45,899 nucleotides of DNA from an uncultured Acidimicrobiaceae bacterium (GCA_903919455.1 CAIXIJ010000027.1:1-45899); one strand, 5' to 3'; positions 1 to 10,359 are shown, counted from the stretch's first letter. A program made the numbers and translations. The notes: generated by a model not told the origin, from the letters alone.

Positions 1-3000
1 AACACGGCGCTGCGGCCATCGAGACCGCTGATGCGCCAGGCATTCGCCCAACCATTGGCGGTGATGTGCTCGGCTGTCGCTCCATCGGGGAGACCGTCGA
101 GCGACCACCCCGAAGCAAATGCCTGCTGGAACGTGACGATGACGTCGTTGGTTGCAGTCACCGCCACGTACCTACCGTCAAGCCCATGTACCTCAGCTCC
201 GGTAGCCGAGTCCGGAGACACAGCCGGCAGCACGGCAAACGCAAACGGAGTGACGGTGGTGACCTTCACGTTTCGATACGCCGCTGTCGCAGATGCCGTG
301 GGAGCGCCCAGTCTCGGGCCCTCTGCGTACAGGGTGAGGCGGAGCGACTCGTCGCCACCGTTACCGGGCGAGGGCAGCGTCCACCGAACCTGCTGCGCAG
401 TCCAGAACGTGGAGGCCGGAAGTCGTCGGCTCGCCACCACTTCGCCAGTGACGGCGTCGACGAGCGCAACCCGGGCGGCCGTGGCGGTGGATGACTGGTA
501 CTCGAAGGTGGCCACGATGTCGCGCACGCCCGGTTCAGTGGTGAGCGGTGCCGCCACACATGCGCTGTGGCGATCAGCGGACAGACGTACTGCGGGTGCT
601 GGCTCACCCGAGAGCGAATCGGCAGTGACCTTCGCCGGTAGGTCGTCGTACGCATCGCAATCGGTGACGTCGAACGACATCGGCCCCAGCAGATTGCCGA
701 TGTCGTTTCCGATACCGATCACCAGCGGCTTGGTTCCATCCACCTTGGTGATGGGAGCCACTCCCAACGGAGCCGGCACCGTGACCGGATCGTCAGCCTC
801 TTGGATGGGGGAAAGCTCAATGCCGGTGAAGGAAACCACCGTGGCAGGGTCGCCCGGCGGCACGAGGTGATCGGCCGCGAGCACCAATGTGAGTTCGCCG
901 AGGTCGGCCGTGGTGTCGATCAGTTGCCGGAAGTCGCCCTGTTCGTCGCGGCGCTGCACACGCGAACCGGGCAGGCATTGCGCCAGTTCCGACGACCATA
1001 GGCAGACGCGGGCGGCCCCGGATTGGTTGGACTCGAACGAGCCCGACAGCACCCAACGACGATGCCCCTCGACAGGTTGCGGTAACCGCACGGCCTCGGC
1101 GATACACACGGTGGATCGTGCTGCGGTGAGCGTGACTCCATCGGTCGTGGTCACTGCAGAAAGCCCCGCACTCACGGGCGGTGCACCCTGCGGCAGCCCG
1201 TCGGCGGAGTTGCAGCGCTGCGCCGGGCTGTCCGAGAGGTCGAGGATCGATGGCGCCAACGTGAGAAGCGAAACCGATGCGCCGGCTGCGAGCTGCACAT
1301 TGGTTGGGCCCCGCAGCGGCACCATGAGGCGGGTGGCCTGATTGCCCGGATCGTTGGCCACCAACATCGCGAAAGGAGTGCGATTTGCGGTGAGGGTGAC
1401 GGGCGTGTCGTCGAGCATGGAGACACCACCCACTTCCGCCGTGTCGGCAGGCACCAGTTCCACACTGCGCCCTCGAGCCGTCGCTCGCCACATCGCAGGG
1501 CCGCGACTCACCACTCGCGACACGTAACTGCCCGACGGCAACGACACTGCCAGCCCACTGTTACCGGGGGCGGGCACCCACGCGGTTCCGGTGTCGCCCT
1601 GTTCACCGATCACCGTGTGCGTATCCAGCGAGGTTGCGGCGACCGCCATCATCTCCTGCGCATCGGATCGCCCATCGGAGATGAGAGAGATCTCACGAGT
1701 TGCGAAACCGAACCGGTCGGACGGCGGCAGCGCGAACACTTCGACGTGCTCGAACGAACCGACATTCCGCAAACCCAATCGAGTGGCCGCCGCCACCAAG
1801 ACCTTGTCGTCACGAAACTCGCGGTTCGTCCCCCACTGCGTGGTCGTGTCGGTGCGAATGGCGAGATAAGCAGTTCCGAGCGCCCGCATCGCTCCCTCCA
1901 GCGTGGCGCGGTCGCCGTTGGCCAGCGCCGACTCCGCCTCGCGCATCAACGCCGGGGCAGCACCATTGGGTTCGAAGTACCCCTGCGGCAGCAACTGCTC
2001 TGCAGGTCGGCGACTCACTCTGGACACCAGGTCGTCGATGCCGTAGTAACCCCAGGTTGTACCCCGGTGAAACGAATCGCTCAGCGGCAGCACCAGGGTG
2101 GCCCCCGTACCCGGCAGAGCATCCAGCGCCGCACCAGCTTCCACCCAACTCTGCGGCAGCGACACGCGCGCCGACGGCAGGAACGTGCGCTCACCCGGGA
2201 TGACCGTGCCGAGCAGCAGCGGATTCACGAACATCACCGAAGCCAACAGCAGACCACCGAGCACCGGCAGTGGCTGATCGTCCTCGGGAGCGTCCTCCCG
2301 GCGCTCCCACCGGCGCTGTGCATCATCCACACCGAGCGCGATGGCCGCAGCGAAGCAGAGCACCAGCAGAGCCCCGAACTTGGCCATTGGCTGTCGGAAC
2401 ATCTCGTAGTACGGAATGAGATCCTGGAAGAACTCGTACACCGGCCGGAAGGGCGGGTTGCTGCCTACCGACAGCACCACGAGCACGGCGATCGCCACCG
2501 TGATCGCTCGAGCGGTCCGACGACGCCAGGAGAACGCCAGCGATAGCACCACTGCCGCAGGCAGTGCCCACCGGAACAGCGACCATGGGAAACGCGCCAG
2601 CCGTGCGGTGTTGCCCAGCACGTCGGGGTTGCCCCACGCCCACGATGCCACCAGCGTCACCACGTTCGCTGGCCCGGAGTGCTGTTGGAGGAAGCTGAAC
2701 GCATTCGGGTCGCTCGCTACGACTGGGTGGATCCCCGGTGTTCCGTATGCGTGATGCAGCACGAACGGCACCACCCAGAAGAGCGAGCCGACTGCATATG
2801 CGAAAGCCAAACGCAGGGCTGGCAATCGTGGTCCCTCCACCATCATCACGATCAGCGAGAGCACGGCCAGCACCGCGAACAGCGCCAGCAGCGGTGGGTT
2901 GCGTGCCAGTTGCGCGCTCCATGCCGCCAATGCCACTGCCAGCAGGGCAGGTACATGGCGACCAGCGAACACTCGAATCGCCATGCCGAGGAGCAGCGCC

Positions 3001-3596
3001 GTCGATGAGATGGCGATCATCGGCAGTGGGTTGGGAGCAGTGGTGAGCAGGTAGGGATTGAGCACCGACACCGCCCCGGCGGTGAACACGGCCCAAGGCC
3101 GACGCACGAACGCCAGAGCGAACCACGCAACCGACGCGGCGCAGACGGCCAGCACCAAGGTGAACCAGAGGCGCTGCGCCAACTCGGGTGAGCCACCGGT
3201 CCAGCGCACGGCGCTGACAAGGCCACGTTCGAGGAGTTGAGCGGAGGGGTAATCCGTGGAGCCGGTACCGGTGGTCTCGTTCGTCCAGAAGCGGGTGATG
3301 CCACTCAACCCTCGCAACGCGGGTGCGAGGTCGCCTGCGGCAATGAATGTGCCTGGGCGGAACCACCACTGCGGCAACAACGCACCGAGGACGGCTGCAC
3401 CAATGACGCCTCGCATGCCAGAACGCTCGCCGGACACGCGCACCGGTTCACTCGGCGTGATCGACGGCGGGGGCAACGGCGCGGGCGGTTCGGCCATCCC
3501 CGCAGACTGCTCCGGCTCGATCTCCAACGGTGAGGGGTCGTTCCATGGCAGGGCGTCGGCGTCGAACTCCCCCCGCCCCGACGTCACACGCTGCAT
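1..3596 (-). CDS. Large multi-spanning membrane protein with extracytoplasmic C-terminal half, GT-C/AftD-like; runs off the window
   Basis: An open frame runs from an ATG at 3596 to the window edge without a stop (1198 codons seen), so the C-terminus is missing. About 60 Pro-rich cytoplasmic residues are followed by many hydrophobic helices to roughly residue 450; one loop reads NPYLLTTAPNPLPM and another IPYYEMFRQPMAKFG. The remaining ~750 residues are soluble in character, with beta-rich, Thr/Ser-rich stretches resembling carbohydrate-binding modules. This architecture is typical of actinobacterial GT-C membrane glycosyltransferases of the AftD (DUF3367) type and of YfhO-like proteins, which add sugars from polyprenyl donors to envelope polymers. 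The assignment rests on architecture only; no catalytic motif was proven. Its start lies 67 bp from the divergent serine hydrolase gene. Confidence 0.7.
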   Translation of the reverse strand, partial: MQRVTSGRGEFDADALPWNDPSPLEIEPEQSAGMAEPPAPLPPPSITPSEPVRVSGERSGMRGVIGAAVLGALLPQWWFRPGTFIAAGDLAPALRGLSGITRFWTNETTGTGSTDYPSAQLLERGLVSAVRWTGGSPELAQRLWFTLVLAVCAASVAWFALAFVRRPWAVFTAGAVSVLNPYLLTTAPNPLPMIAISSTALLLGMAIRVFAGRHVPALLAVALAAWSAQLARNPPLLALFAVLAVLSLIVMMVEGPRLPALRLAFAYAVGSLFWVVPFVLHHAYGTPGIHPVVASDPNAFSFLQQHSGPANVVTLVASWAWGNPDVLGNTARLARFPWSLFRWALPAAVVLSLAFSWRRRTARAITVAIAVLVVLSVGSNPPFRPVYEFFQDLIPYYEMFRQPMAKFGALLVLCFAAAIALGVDDAQRRWERREDAPEDDQPLPVLGGLLLASVMFVNPLLLGTVIPGERTFLPSARVSLPQSWVEAGAALDALPGTGATLVLPLSDSFHRGTTWGYYGIDDLVSRVSRRPAEQLLPQGYFEPNGAAPALMREAESALANGDRATLEGAMRALGTAYLAIRTDTTTQWGTNREFRDDKVLVAAATRLGLRNVGSFEHVEVFALPPSDRFGFATREISLISDGRSDAQEMMAVAATSLDTHTVIGEQGDTGTAWVPAPGNSGLAVSLPSGSYVSRVVSRGPAMWRATARGRSVELVPADTAEVGGVSMLDDTPVTLTANRTPFAMLVANDPGNQATRLMVPLRGPTNVQLAAGASVSLLTLAPSILDLSDSPAQRCNSADGLPQGAPPVSAGLSAVTTTDGVTLTAARSTVCIAEAVRLPQPVEGHRRWVLSGSFESNQSGAARVCLWSSELAQCLPGSRVQRRDEQGDFRQLIDTTADLGELTLVLAADHLVPPGDPATVVSFTGIELSPIQEADDPVTVPAPLGVAPITKVDGTKPLVIGIGNDIGNLLGPMSFDVTDCDAYDDLPAKVTADSLSGEPAPAVRLSADRHSACVAAPLTTEPGVRDIVATFEYQSSTATAARVALVDAVTGEVVASRRLPASTFWTAQQVRWTLPSPGNGGDESLRLTLYAEGPRLGAPTASATAAYRNVKVTTVTPFAFAVLPAVSPDSATGAEVHGLDGRYVAVTATNDVIVTFQQAFASGWSLDGLPDGATAEHITANGWANAWRISGLDGRSAV

Positions 3597-3663
3597 CCCC
3601 GCAAGGCTACGACGGTTCCTTCCGGTCGCGCACGCATGCGAGGCCGGATGCGAGACTCGTTGT

Positions 3664-4815
3664 ATGCCGCCGCACCAGCAACCAACCCCCATCAGCGGGT
3701 GGTGCGATCCCGCATTCGCAGCGGTACGTCAGGCTTTCGAGGCGAACTTTGCGGAGCGCGGCGAGGTGGGCGCGGCCTGCCATGTCGTGATCGACCGTCG
3801 CGTGGTGGTGGACCTTGTGGGCGGCTGGGCCGACGAGGCGCGCACGCGCGCCTGGCAGCCGGACACGATGGTGAACTTCTACTCCGCCGGGAAGGCGCTC
3901 ACCGCACTCGTCGCGCTGCAACAGGTCGACGCAGGATCACTGTCGCTCGACACACCACTGGCCAACCTATGGCCGGAGTTCGCTACGGGCGGCAAAGAGA
4001 GCGCCACGTTGCGTCATGCCCTCACCCACCAGGCCGGCGTCCCTGCAATCCGGGAGCGCATGACCAACGACGACATGTGGCACTGGGACCGAATGGCGCA
4101 GGCCATTGCGAACACCGAGGCATGGTTCGAACCGGGCAGTCGCATCACGTACCACACCAATACCTTCGGACACCTCGTGGGCGAAGCTGCACGCAGAGCC
4201 AGTGGGCACATGCCTGGCGAACTCCTGCGGCGCTTGGCAACACCGCTCGATGCCGACCTCTGGTGGGGCGTACCCGATGCCGAGCAGCGGCGCTGCGCCG
4301 ACGTCATCTGGGCGCCAGCGTCGCCCATGCCCACCATCGACCCGTTCGCACTCGACGAGGACAGCGAGGGCCGCATGGTGATGCTCGGCTACTTCAACCC
4401 GCCCGGCTACTCGTCGCACGATGTGGTGAACACTGCCGCCTGGCGCAGCGCCGAGGTGCCGTCCACCAACGGGCATGGAACCGCAGCCGGACTGGCCCGG
4501 GTGTATCACGCCATGGTGCAGGGTGAACTGCTGTCGTCGGATCTGCTGGCAGAAGCCACCAGGGTGCAGGCGCAGGGCCCCTGCCCGGTCTTAGGCGAGG
4601 ACATCGCCGTCGGACTCGGCTTCGTGCCCACGAGCGAGCGACGGCCGCTGGGCACCAGCGCTCGTGCGTTCGGCCACTTCGGCACCGGCGGCGCGCTGGG
4701 CTTCGGCGACCCCGACGCGAAACTCGGCTTCGGCTACGTGATGAACCACGTCATCCCGCGCTGGCAGAGCACTCGCAACCGGGTCCTCATCGATGCGGTG
4801 TACGACGCGCTATGA
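3664..4815 (+). CDS. Beta-lactamase-fold serine hydrolase (class C / EstB-like esterase family)
   Basis: The product is 383 aa. The catalytic SxxK tetrad is SAGK (Ser74, Lys77); the second motif is the Tyr of YHTN (Tyr163); a C-terminal HFGTGGALGFGDP matches the HxG-type motif of this family. The fold is that of Pfam Beta-lactamase (PF00144), whose members include class C beta-lactamases, D-alanyl carboxypeptidases and family VIII esterases; sequence style (YHTNTFGHLVGEA, GGALGFGDP) fits the esterase branch. No signal peptide is visible, so it is probably cytoplasmic. The ATG at 3664 is chosen because the frame upstream overlaps the divergent gene. Its stop overlaps the start of the next gene (ATGA), suggesting translational coupling. 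Confidence 0.85.
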   Translation: MPPHQQPTPISGWCDPAFAAVRQAFEANFAERGEVGAACHVVIDRRVVVDLVGGWADEARTRAWQPDTMVNFYSAGKALTALVALQQVDAGSLSLDTPLANLWPEFATGGKESATLRHALTHQAGVPAIRERMTNDDMWHWDRMAQAIANTEAWFEPGSRITYHTNTFGHLVGEAARRASGHMPGELLRRLATPLDADLWWGVPDAEQRRCADVIWAPASPMPTIDPFALDEDSEGRMVMLGYFNPPGYSSHDVVNTAAWRSAEVPSTNGHGTAAGLARVYHAMVQGELLSSDLLAEATRVQAQGPCPVLGEDIAVGLGFVPTSERRPLGTSARAFGHFGTGGALGFGDPDAKLGFGYVMNHVIPRWQSTRNRVLIDAVYDAL

Positions 4816-5789
4816 GTAGTGCCATGCGAGCAAGGTTCCAGAAGGTCATCATCCTCGTCGCGGTGTTGGTGGTGGTGCCCGCCGCTCTCGGCTGGGTCCT
4901 CGCGGGTGCTCCCGCCGCAGCGGCAGTACCCGTCGGTGTCATCGTCACGATGGTGGTCAGCTCCAGCGCTGGTCGCGCTGTCGCCGGCACCTCGCTCCTT
5001 GTCCTGATGGGGGTCGGCTTCGCCGCAGCGCTCACTGCGACCGGTTGGTGGTGGGTGCTGCTCATCGCTGGCACTGCGGGCGTCGCAGGTTGGCTCATCG
5101 ATCCTCGCCATCCGGTGGGCCTCGGCGCAGCGATGTTGAACGTCACCCTCATCGCCTGCACCACCCACCAGCAACCCGATCTGCGCAGCGCGCTGATCTT
5201 CGGCGTCTTCATCGGGGTCGGCGGCGCGGCAGGGATGACGCTTGCTGCCGTGTTGGCTCGACGGAATGCTGCACCCCAACCACCCGCGATGCAGCTGCGC
5301 ATCGAGCACTCCCTAGCTCGGGCAGCCACCTTTGCAGTGGCCGTCGGCGCGAGCGGCACCATCGGGGTGGCACTTGGGTGGGACCGCGCGTACTGGGTGC
5401 CTATGACCACGGTGGTGCTCGGTCAGGCAGTGCTCGCGCAGCAACGCGACCGGATTCCAGCCCGGGTGGTCGGCACGGTGCTCGGCACGGTCGTCGTGGT
5501 GCCGCTCCTAGGTCTCATCGCGCCGACTGCGGCCTACGGCATCGTTGGCCTCATCGTGCTGATCGTTGCTCTCACCATTGGCACCACCCCGTACTGGCGT
5601 TTCAGCATGTTGCTGAGCGCCAGCATCGTGATGCTCCTTGCACCGGATGCGAGCAGCGCGATCAACGGCGTGGGAGGGCAGCGGCTGTGGGGCACCTGCA
5701 TCGGGGCAGCGGTGGTCGCCAGCGTCGTATGGCTCGCCGGTCGACGAGCAGCCAACCTCTCGACGGGTGCGCGCAACATCACACCGTGA
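4812..5789 (+). CDS. FUSC / aromatic-acid-exporter-like integral membrane protein
   Basis: The product is 325 aa with two sets of hydrophobic helices (residues about 10-160 and 175-315). The second set begins GWDRAYWVPMTTVVLGQ, a sequence typical of the FUSC family (fusaric acid resistance / p-hydroxybenzoate efflux related proteins). Such proteins are thought to export small aromatic acids, but the substrate here is unknown. It overlaps the upstream hydrolase by 4 bp, so the two are probably co-translated; a hydrolase-exporter pair is an inference. Its 3' end overlaps the convergent CheB/CheR/GGDEF-EAL gene by 11 bp with no room for an intergenic terminator. Confidence 0.75.
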   Translation: MSSAMRARFQKVIILVAVLVVVPAALGWVLAGAPAAAAVPVGVIVTMVVSSSAGRAVAGTSLLVLMGVGFAAALTATGWWWVLLIAGTAGVAGWLIDPRHPVGLGAAMLNVTLIACTTHQQPDLRSALIFGVFIGVGGAAGMTLAAVLARRNAAPQPPAMQLRIEHSLARAATFAVAVGASGTIGVALGWDRAYWVPMTTVVLGQAVLAQQRDRIPARVVGTVLGTVVVVPLLGLIAPTAAYGIVGLIVLIVALTIGTTPYWRFSMLLSASIVMLLAPDASSAINGVGGQRLWGTCIGAAVVASVVWLAGRRAANLSTGARNITP

Positions 5790-8700
5790 TGGCAGTTCGC
5801 CTCGACAACCACGCGACCAGGTCGTCCAAGGGCATCGGCCTCGCCAAGAGATAGCCCTGCAGCAGGTCCGCACCCAGCGACGTCGCCAAGTCGAGATGCA
5901 CTTCGGTTTCAACGCCTTCCACCACTGCCAGCGCGCCCAGCGCATGCGACAACTCCACGGCGCATCTCACCAGCGCTCGACCGCGATCCTTCGCCGTGCC
6001 GGTGAGCAGCATCGAGCGATCCAGCTTCACAAACGCGGGCGAGAGGGTCTCCAGCAACAGCAGATTCGAGAATCCTGATCCGAAGTCGTCGATGGAGACC
6101 TTGGCTCCGTGGCTGGTCAGCACGCCCAGCGTGTCCAGCGCTCGGCTATTGCCCGGCAGGAAGATCGACTCCACCACTTCCACCACCAGACCCTCGAGCC
6201 CGGATGCCATCGGCCACAACGCCAACTGATCGGTGAACATGTGATCCTCCAGCTGCATCACCGACATGTTCACGCTGACCAGCACCTCCGGGAGTCCCGC
6301 AGCACGGAGACGCTCGAGGTCGCGGCGGAGCAACGAGAACGTGAGCGGACCAAGTTGGCGAATCTGACCCGTCTCCTCAGTGAACGGAATGAAGTCGTTT
6401 GCCGACACCACCTCACCGTCGCGGTTCCATCGAAGCAAGGCCTCGACACCCCATAGCGATCGGTCGGCAGCGAACAAGATCGGCTGGTAGTAGAACTCGA
6501 ACTGCTCCCCCTCGATCGCGTCACCGAGTGCGATTCGCATCGAACGACGGCGCTCGGTTGCACTACTCATCTCGTCGTTGAAGTTGCTCGCAGCATCACC
6601 ACCCTGCGCCTTGGCTGCGTACATCGCCGTGTCTGCTGCTCGCATCAGGTCGTTCACGGTCGTTCCATCCGACGGGTACAGCGCAACTCCGACGCTGCCC
6701 GCAACGATCACCGTGGCATCGCCCACCGCGATCGGTTCGCGCAGTGCTGCCAACACACGTTGCAACAGCGGGGCGAGGGAGTCGACTCGATCCATCCCCT
6801 CCACGATGATCCCGAACTCGTCACCGCCGAGTCGACCCACCGCATCGCCGCCTCGAACCACCTCCACGAGTCGTTCCGCGGCAACCTTCAACACCATGTC
6901 GCCTGCATGGTGCCCGTGCTGATCGTTGATTTCCTTGAAGCGGTCGAGATCCAGCCAGAGCAACGCCAGCGCGTCGGACTTTCGCGCACAGCGATCGATG
7001 TCGCGCTCGAGCGCCGCGGAGAACGAGGTGCGATTCAACAACCCGGTCACCGACTCATCGAAGTGCGCCTGACGGGCCAGGCGCTCCACGCTCTCGGAGA
7101 GCGCCGTCACGTCCTGCACGATCACGATGGAGACGGCCTCACCGGCGGGATGTGCGAGCGGACGCAGATCCACCGTGACCACTCGTCTCGTGCCATCGCG
7201 GCGCACCATCTCCTGCGACCCGGCTACCAGAGGATCGTCGCTCGCGGATCCGTCGGCCTCCTGATGATTGGTCGCGACCCGGTCGCTCGGACCGAACGCG
7301 GACAACTGCAGTCCGCGCACTGCAAGTTCGTCGTAGCCGACCAGCGAGCAGAACGCCTCGTTCGCCATCACGACGCGCTCCGCTGCGTCGAGTACCGCCA
7401 CTCCGAACAATCGGGTTTCGAACACCGCCTTGAAGGTCATCGACAGATCGGCAACATGGATGTCGGTCGCGATGCGATCGGTCACGTCGGCGAGCGTGCC
7501 GACGACGTAGCCGTCGCTGCCGCGCGACTCCGGCACCACGACGGCTGACTCACGCCACGATCTCCTCCGGCCATCACGGGTGCGGATCGGGTACTCCACC
7601 ACCCACGTCTGCGCCCCTTCGGCGCGGGCACTTCGGACGCGTTCCAGTGCGTCTGCCTCAATGCACGCATCGAGGACCGAGGGGTCCTGCATCAGTTCGG
7701 CTGCGGACCACCCCGACAGTTCGAACACCCGCTTCGAAACGAACTCCACTCGCGAGAATGCAAGATCGCGCTTCCACACCACCTCATCGAGCGTGTCGAC
7801 CACCGTGGTGAGTTCCCGGATGGCGTCATCGGCAATCTCCCTCAGCGTCGCCATCTCCGTCACGTCGGTGAGGGTGATGATCGCCCCGCGACGCCGACCA
7901 CCGAGATCGATGTACGGCGCTACCTGCACCACATAGCTGTGCTCCGCACCCAGCGCCTCCAGCGAACGCAAAGGAAGGCCGCTCACGACATCCTTCACTG
8001 CCTCATCAAGACCGGGAATTGGGACCGACTGCAACACCTCGGACAGCAATGAGCCGATGTCGGCGTCCACCAAAGCGAACACCCGCACCGCCAACGGAGT
8101 GAACCTGGTGATGCGGAGCTCGTTGTCGACCATCACCATGCCCTGGCTCAGCGACGCCTGGATGTTCCGGAGGTCGGCATTCAGCACCTCCTGTTCGGCA
8201 TTTCGCACGCGTAGCTCTGCGTTCAGGCCACCGAGTACCTCGTTCGATGCCTCGAGTTCCTCGTTCGACGCCTCAAGCTCCTCGATCGACGACTGCAGCT
8301 CTTCGGATGACGCCTGCAGCTCCTCCGACGATGCCTCCAGCTCCTCGTTGACCGCCTGTAGTTCGGCCGTTGAAGTTCGCAAGGATTGATGGCTGGCGAT
8401 GAGCTCGCGCTCCAGCCGCTCGATCTCGCGGTCGGCACGAGCCTGTCGTCCCTCGGGTGCCCCCAACGCCAGTGCGCCGTCGTCGGTCATGAACGTCAGC
8501 ACCACGAGATGCCGCCCCGCCACCAGCAACGGCTGCGCCACCATGTGAACCGCCGCGTCGTTCCCCATCGAGATGGACCGCCCAATGATCGGCGCATCTC
8601 CCGGCTGCACCATCAGCGACATCGCGGTGGCCTCCTCGCGCAGCTCCGGACGTACGAACGACTCTGCCGAAGCAAGGAGACGGCCCTCCGGCACACGGCA

Positions 8701-10359
8701 GAACGGCGTGACATCGCCCACCACCTCGACGAGGTCGTGATGCTCGTCGAGCACCAGACTCGGACCGGCACACACCCGCAGCAGCGCCTCGAGCACATCG
8801 ACGTGCTGATGTTCCCGCCGAGCCTCCTCCCCCACGGCGCGGCGCGCCTTCGACAGCGGCGCCACCAGGCGTGGCGCTCGAACAGACTTCGGGATCGGCG
8901 ACCCCTCATCGTTGGATTCAACTCGCTCGAAGATTCGATGCGCGGCGTCCACCACGGTAAAGCCCGGCGTCCGAGCTCCCGCCGCCTCAGCGCTGCCGAG
9001 GAACAGCAGTCCGCCGGGGCTGAGCGCGTACCGAATGAGATGCAGCACCTGCTCCTGCAGGGTCGCCGTGAAGTAGATCAGCGTGTTCCGGCACGACACC
9101 AGGTCGATACGTGGAAACGGCGGGTTCTCCGCCACGTTGTGCCGGGCGAACACGACGCATCGCCGCAGCGCGGCGTTGATCTCTGCCCCATCGGCGCCAA
9201 CGGTGACATAGCGCAGGCGATAGTGCTCGGGAATCGAGACGATGTTCGACGATCGGTAGATGGCACGGCGCGCCACACCGAGACTTACCTCGTCGAGGTC
9301 GGTACCGAAGATCCTTAATCGATCCACCAGATTGGCCGGGTCGCCGAGCGCATCGCTACAGATCATCGCCAGCGAGTAGACCTCCTCGCCGGTGGCACAA
9401 CCGGGAACCCATACGCGCAGTTGCTCGTGCGCTGGGTGGCTGACGATCCAACGTCGCAGCTCATCGGCGATCGCCGCGAAGGCTTCGGGGTCCCGGAAGA
9501 ACGATGTGACTGTCACCAGCAGGTTGCGCGCCAACGCATGGGCCTCATTGATGTCGGCAGACAGGATGGACATGTACTCGGGCACCGTGGTGGCCTGCCG
9601 CACTGCCATTCGCCGGCGCACCTGCCGGCGCACGGTGGACTCCTTGTACTGTGAGAAGTCGATACCCACGGTGCGGCGCAGCACCGCGGCCAAGGCGCTC
9701 ACCACGGCGTCGTCGGGGTCTGCCAATGACTCGCCGGTCCAATCCGTAGCGTCACCACCGAGCGAAGCCAGGCGAGCACCGATCTCCATCGGAGCCAGCA
9801 CCAGATCGGCACCACCGAACTCGACTGCCGCCCGAGGCATCGCGTCGAAGCGCGCCGTCTCGGGCAACTGGGCGATGGTGAGGCTGCCCGTAGCACGAAC
9901 AAGGCGCAGACCATCCGCACCGTCCGAGCCAGTTCCCGAGAGCACCACCGCGACGCTGCGGCCGGGCCAGAACTCCGCAATCGAAGAGAACAGCGCATCG
10001 ATGTTCGGGGCCGGACCCAACCGGGGCGATGGGGGCATCACCCGAACCACCGATCCATCCACCATCAGATCTCGATTCGGCGGACCGACCAGGATCACGT
10101 CGGGCTCGAGGACCTTGCCGTCTTCAGCGCTCTCGACACGGAGCGCGCTGACGTTGTCCAGCAATTCCGCGATCACGCTCGGATGATCGGGGGCCAAGTG
10201 CTGGGCCACGACATAGGTCGTCCCACTGTTCGGGGTGAGCTGGGCCAGCACCTGCTGCAGTGCCTCCAGTCCACCCGCCGACGAACCCAAACCGACCACC
10301 AGGCGCACTGGCTGCATCGGATCGGGAACGCCTGGCTCTTCACCGGCATGTCTGGCCAC
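5779..10359 (-). CDS. CheB-CheR-coiled coil-PAS-PAS-PAS-GGDEF-EAL hybrid signalling protein
   Basis: The product is 1526 aa. Domains in order: CheB methylesterase (~17-190) with Ser27 in GSSAGG, His54 in VAQHL and Asp146 in GTGSDGADG; CheR methyltransferase (~215-470) with FSQYKESTVRRQVRRRM, a SAM-loop-like PGCATGEEVYS and SCRNTLIYF; a long Glu/Leu heptad coiled coil rich in repeated SSEELQ/SNEELE; three PAS domains (~725-1090); GGDEF at residues 1178-1182 with an RxxD inhibitory site five residues upstream (RGGD, 1169-1172); and an EAL domain with EAL at 1306-1308, IDDFGSG, VKLD, VEGVET and LQGYL. Both diguanylate cyclase and c-di-GMP phosphodiesterase active sites look intact. It is predicted cytosolic, with no receiver and no membrane segment. 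The GTG at 10359 is preferred over ATG at 10317 because GGGAG lies six bases before it. Confidence 0.93.
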   Translation of the reverse strand: MARHAGEEPGVPDPMQPVRLVVGLGSSAGGLEALQQVLAQLTPNSGTTYVVAQHLAPDHPSVIAELLDNVSALRVESAEDGKVLEPDVILVGPPNRDLMVDGSVVRVMPPSPRLGPAPNIDALFSSIAEFWPGRSVAVVLSGTGSDGADGLRLVRATGSLTIAQLPETARFDAMPRAAVEFGGADLVLAPMEIGARLASLGGDATDWTGESLADPDDAVVSALAAVLRRTVGIDFSQYKESTVRRQVRRRMAVRQATTVPEYMSILSADINEAHALARNLLVTVTSFFRDPEAFAAIADELRRWIVSHPAHEQLRVWVPGCATGEEVYSLAMICSDALGDPANLVDRLRIFGTDLDEVSLGVARRAIYRSSNIVSIPEHYRLRYVTVGADGAEINAALRRCVVFARHNVAENPPFPRIDLVSCRNTLIYFTATLQEQVLHLIRYALSPGGLLFLGSAEAAGARTPGFTVVDAAHRIFERVESNDEGSPIPKSVRAPRLVAPLSKARRAVGEEARREHQHVDVLEALLRVCAGPSLVLDEHHDLVEVVGDVTPFCRVPEGRLLASAESFVRPELREEATAMSLMVQPGDAPIIGRSISMGNDAAVHMVAQPLLVAGRHLVVLTFMTDDGALALGAPEGRQARADREIERLERELIASHQSLRTSTAELQAVNEELEASSEELQASSEELQSSIEELEASNEELEASNEVLGGLNAELRVRNAEQEVLNADLRNIQASLSQGMVMVDNELRITRFTPLAVRVFALVDADIGSLLSEVLQSVPIPGLDEAVKDVVSGLPLRSLEALGAEHSYVVQVAPYIDLGGRRRGAIITLTDVTEMATLREIADDAIRELTTVVDTLDEVVWKRDLAFSRVEFVSKRVFELSGWSAAELMQDPSVLDACIEADALERVRSARAEGAQTWVVEYPIRTRDGRRRSWRESAVVVPESRGSDGYVVGTLADVTDRIATDIHVADLSMTFKAVFETRLFGVAVLDAAERVVMANEAFCSLVGYDELAVRGLQLSAFGPSDRVATNHQEADGSASDDPLVAGSQEMVRRDGTRRVVTVDLRPLAHPAGEAVSIVIVQDVTALSESVERLARQAHFDESVTGLLNRTSFSAALERDIDRCARKSDALALLWLDLDRFKEINDQHGHHAGDMVLKVAAERLVEVVRGGDAVGRLGGDEFGIIVEGMDRVDSLAPLLQRVLAALREPIAVGDATVIVAGSVGVALYPSDGTTVNDLMRAADTAMYAAKAQGGDAASNFNDEMSSATERRRSMRIALGDAIEGEQFEFYYQPILFAADRSLWGVEALLRWNRDGEVVSANDFIPFTEETGQIRQLGPLTFSLLRRDLERLRAAGLPEVLVSVNMSVMQLEDHMFTDQLALWPMASGLEGLVVEVVESIFLPGNSRALDTLGVLTSHGAKVSIDDFGSGFSNLLLLETLSPAFVKLDRSMLLTGTAKDRGRALVRCAVELSHALGALAVVEGVETEVHLDLATSLGADLLQGYLLARPMPLDDLVAWLSRRTAITV

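Noticed and set aside
2323-3369. Minus-strand complete open frame of 348 codons
   Set aside because: Another frame of the same strand is continuously open over 3.6 kb with clear membrane helices; this frame is Arg/Gly-rich shadow.
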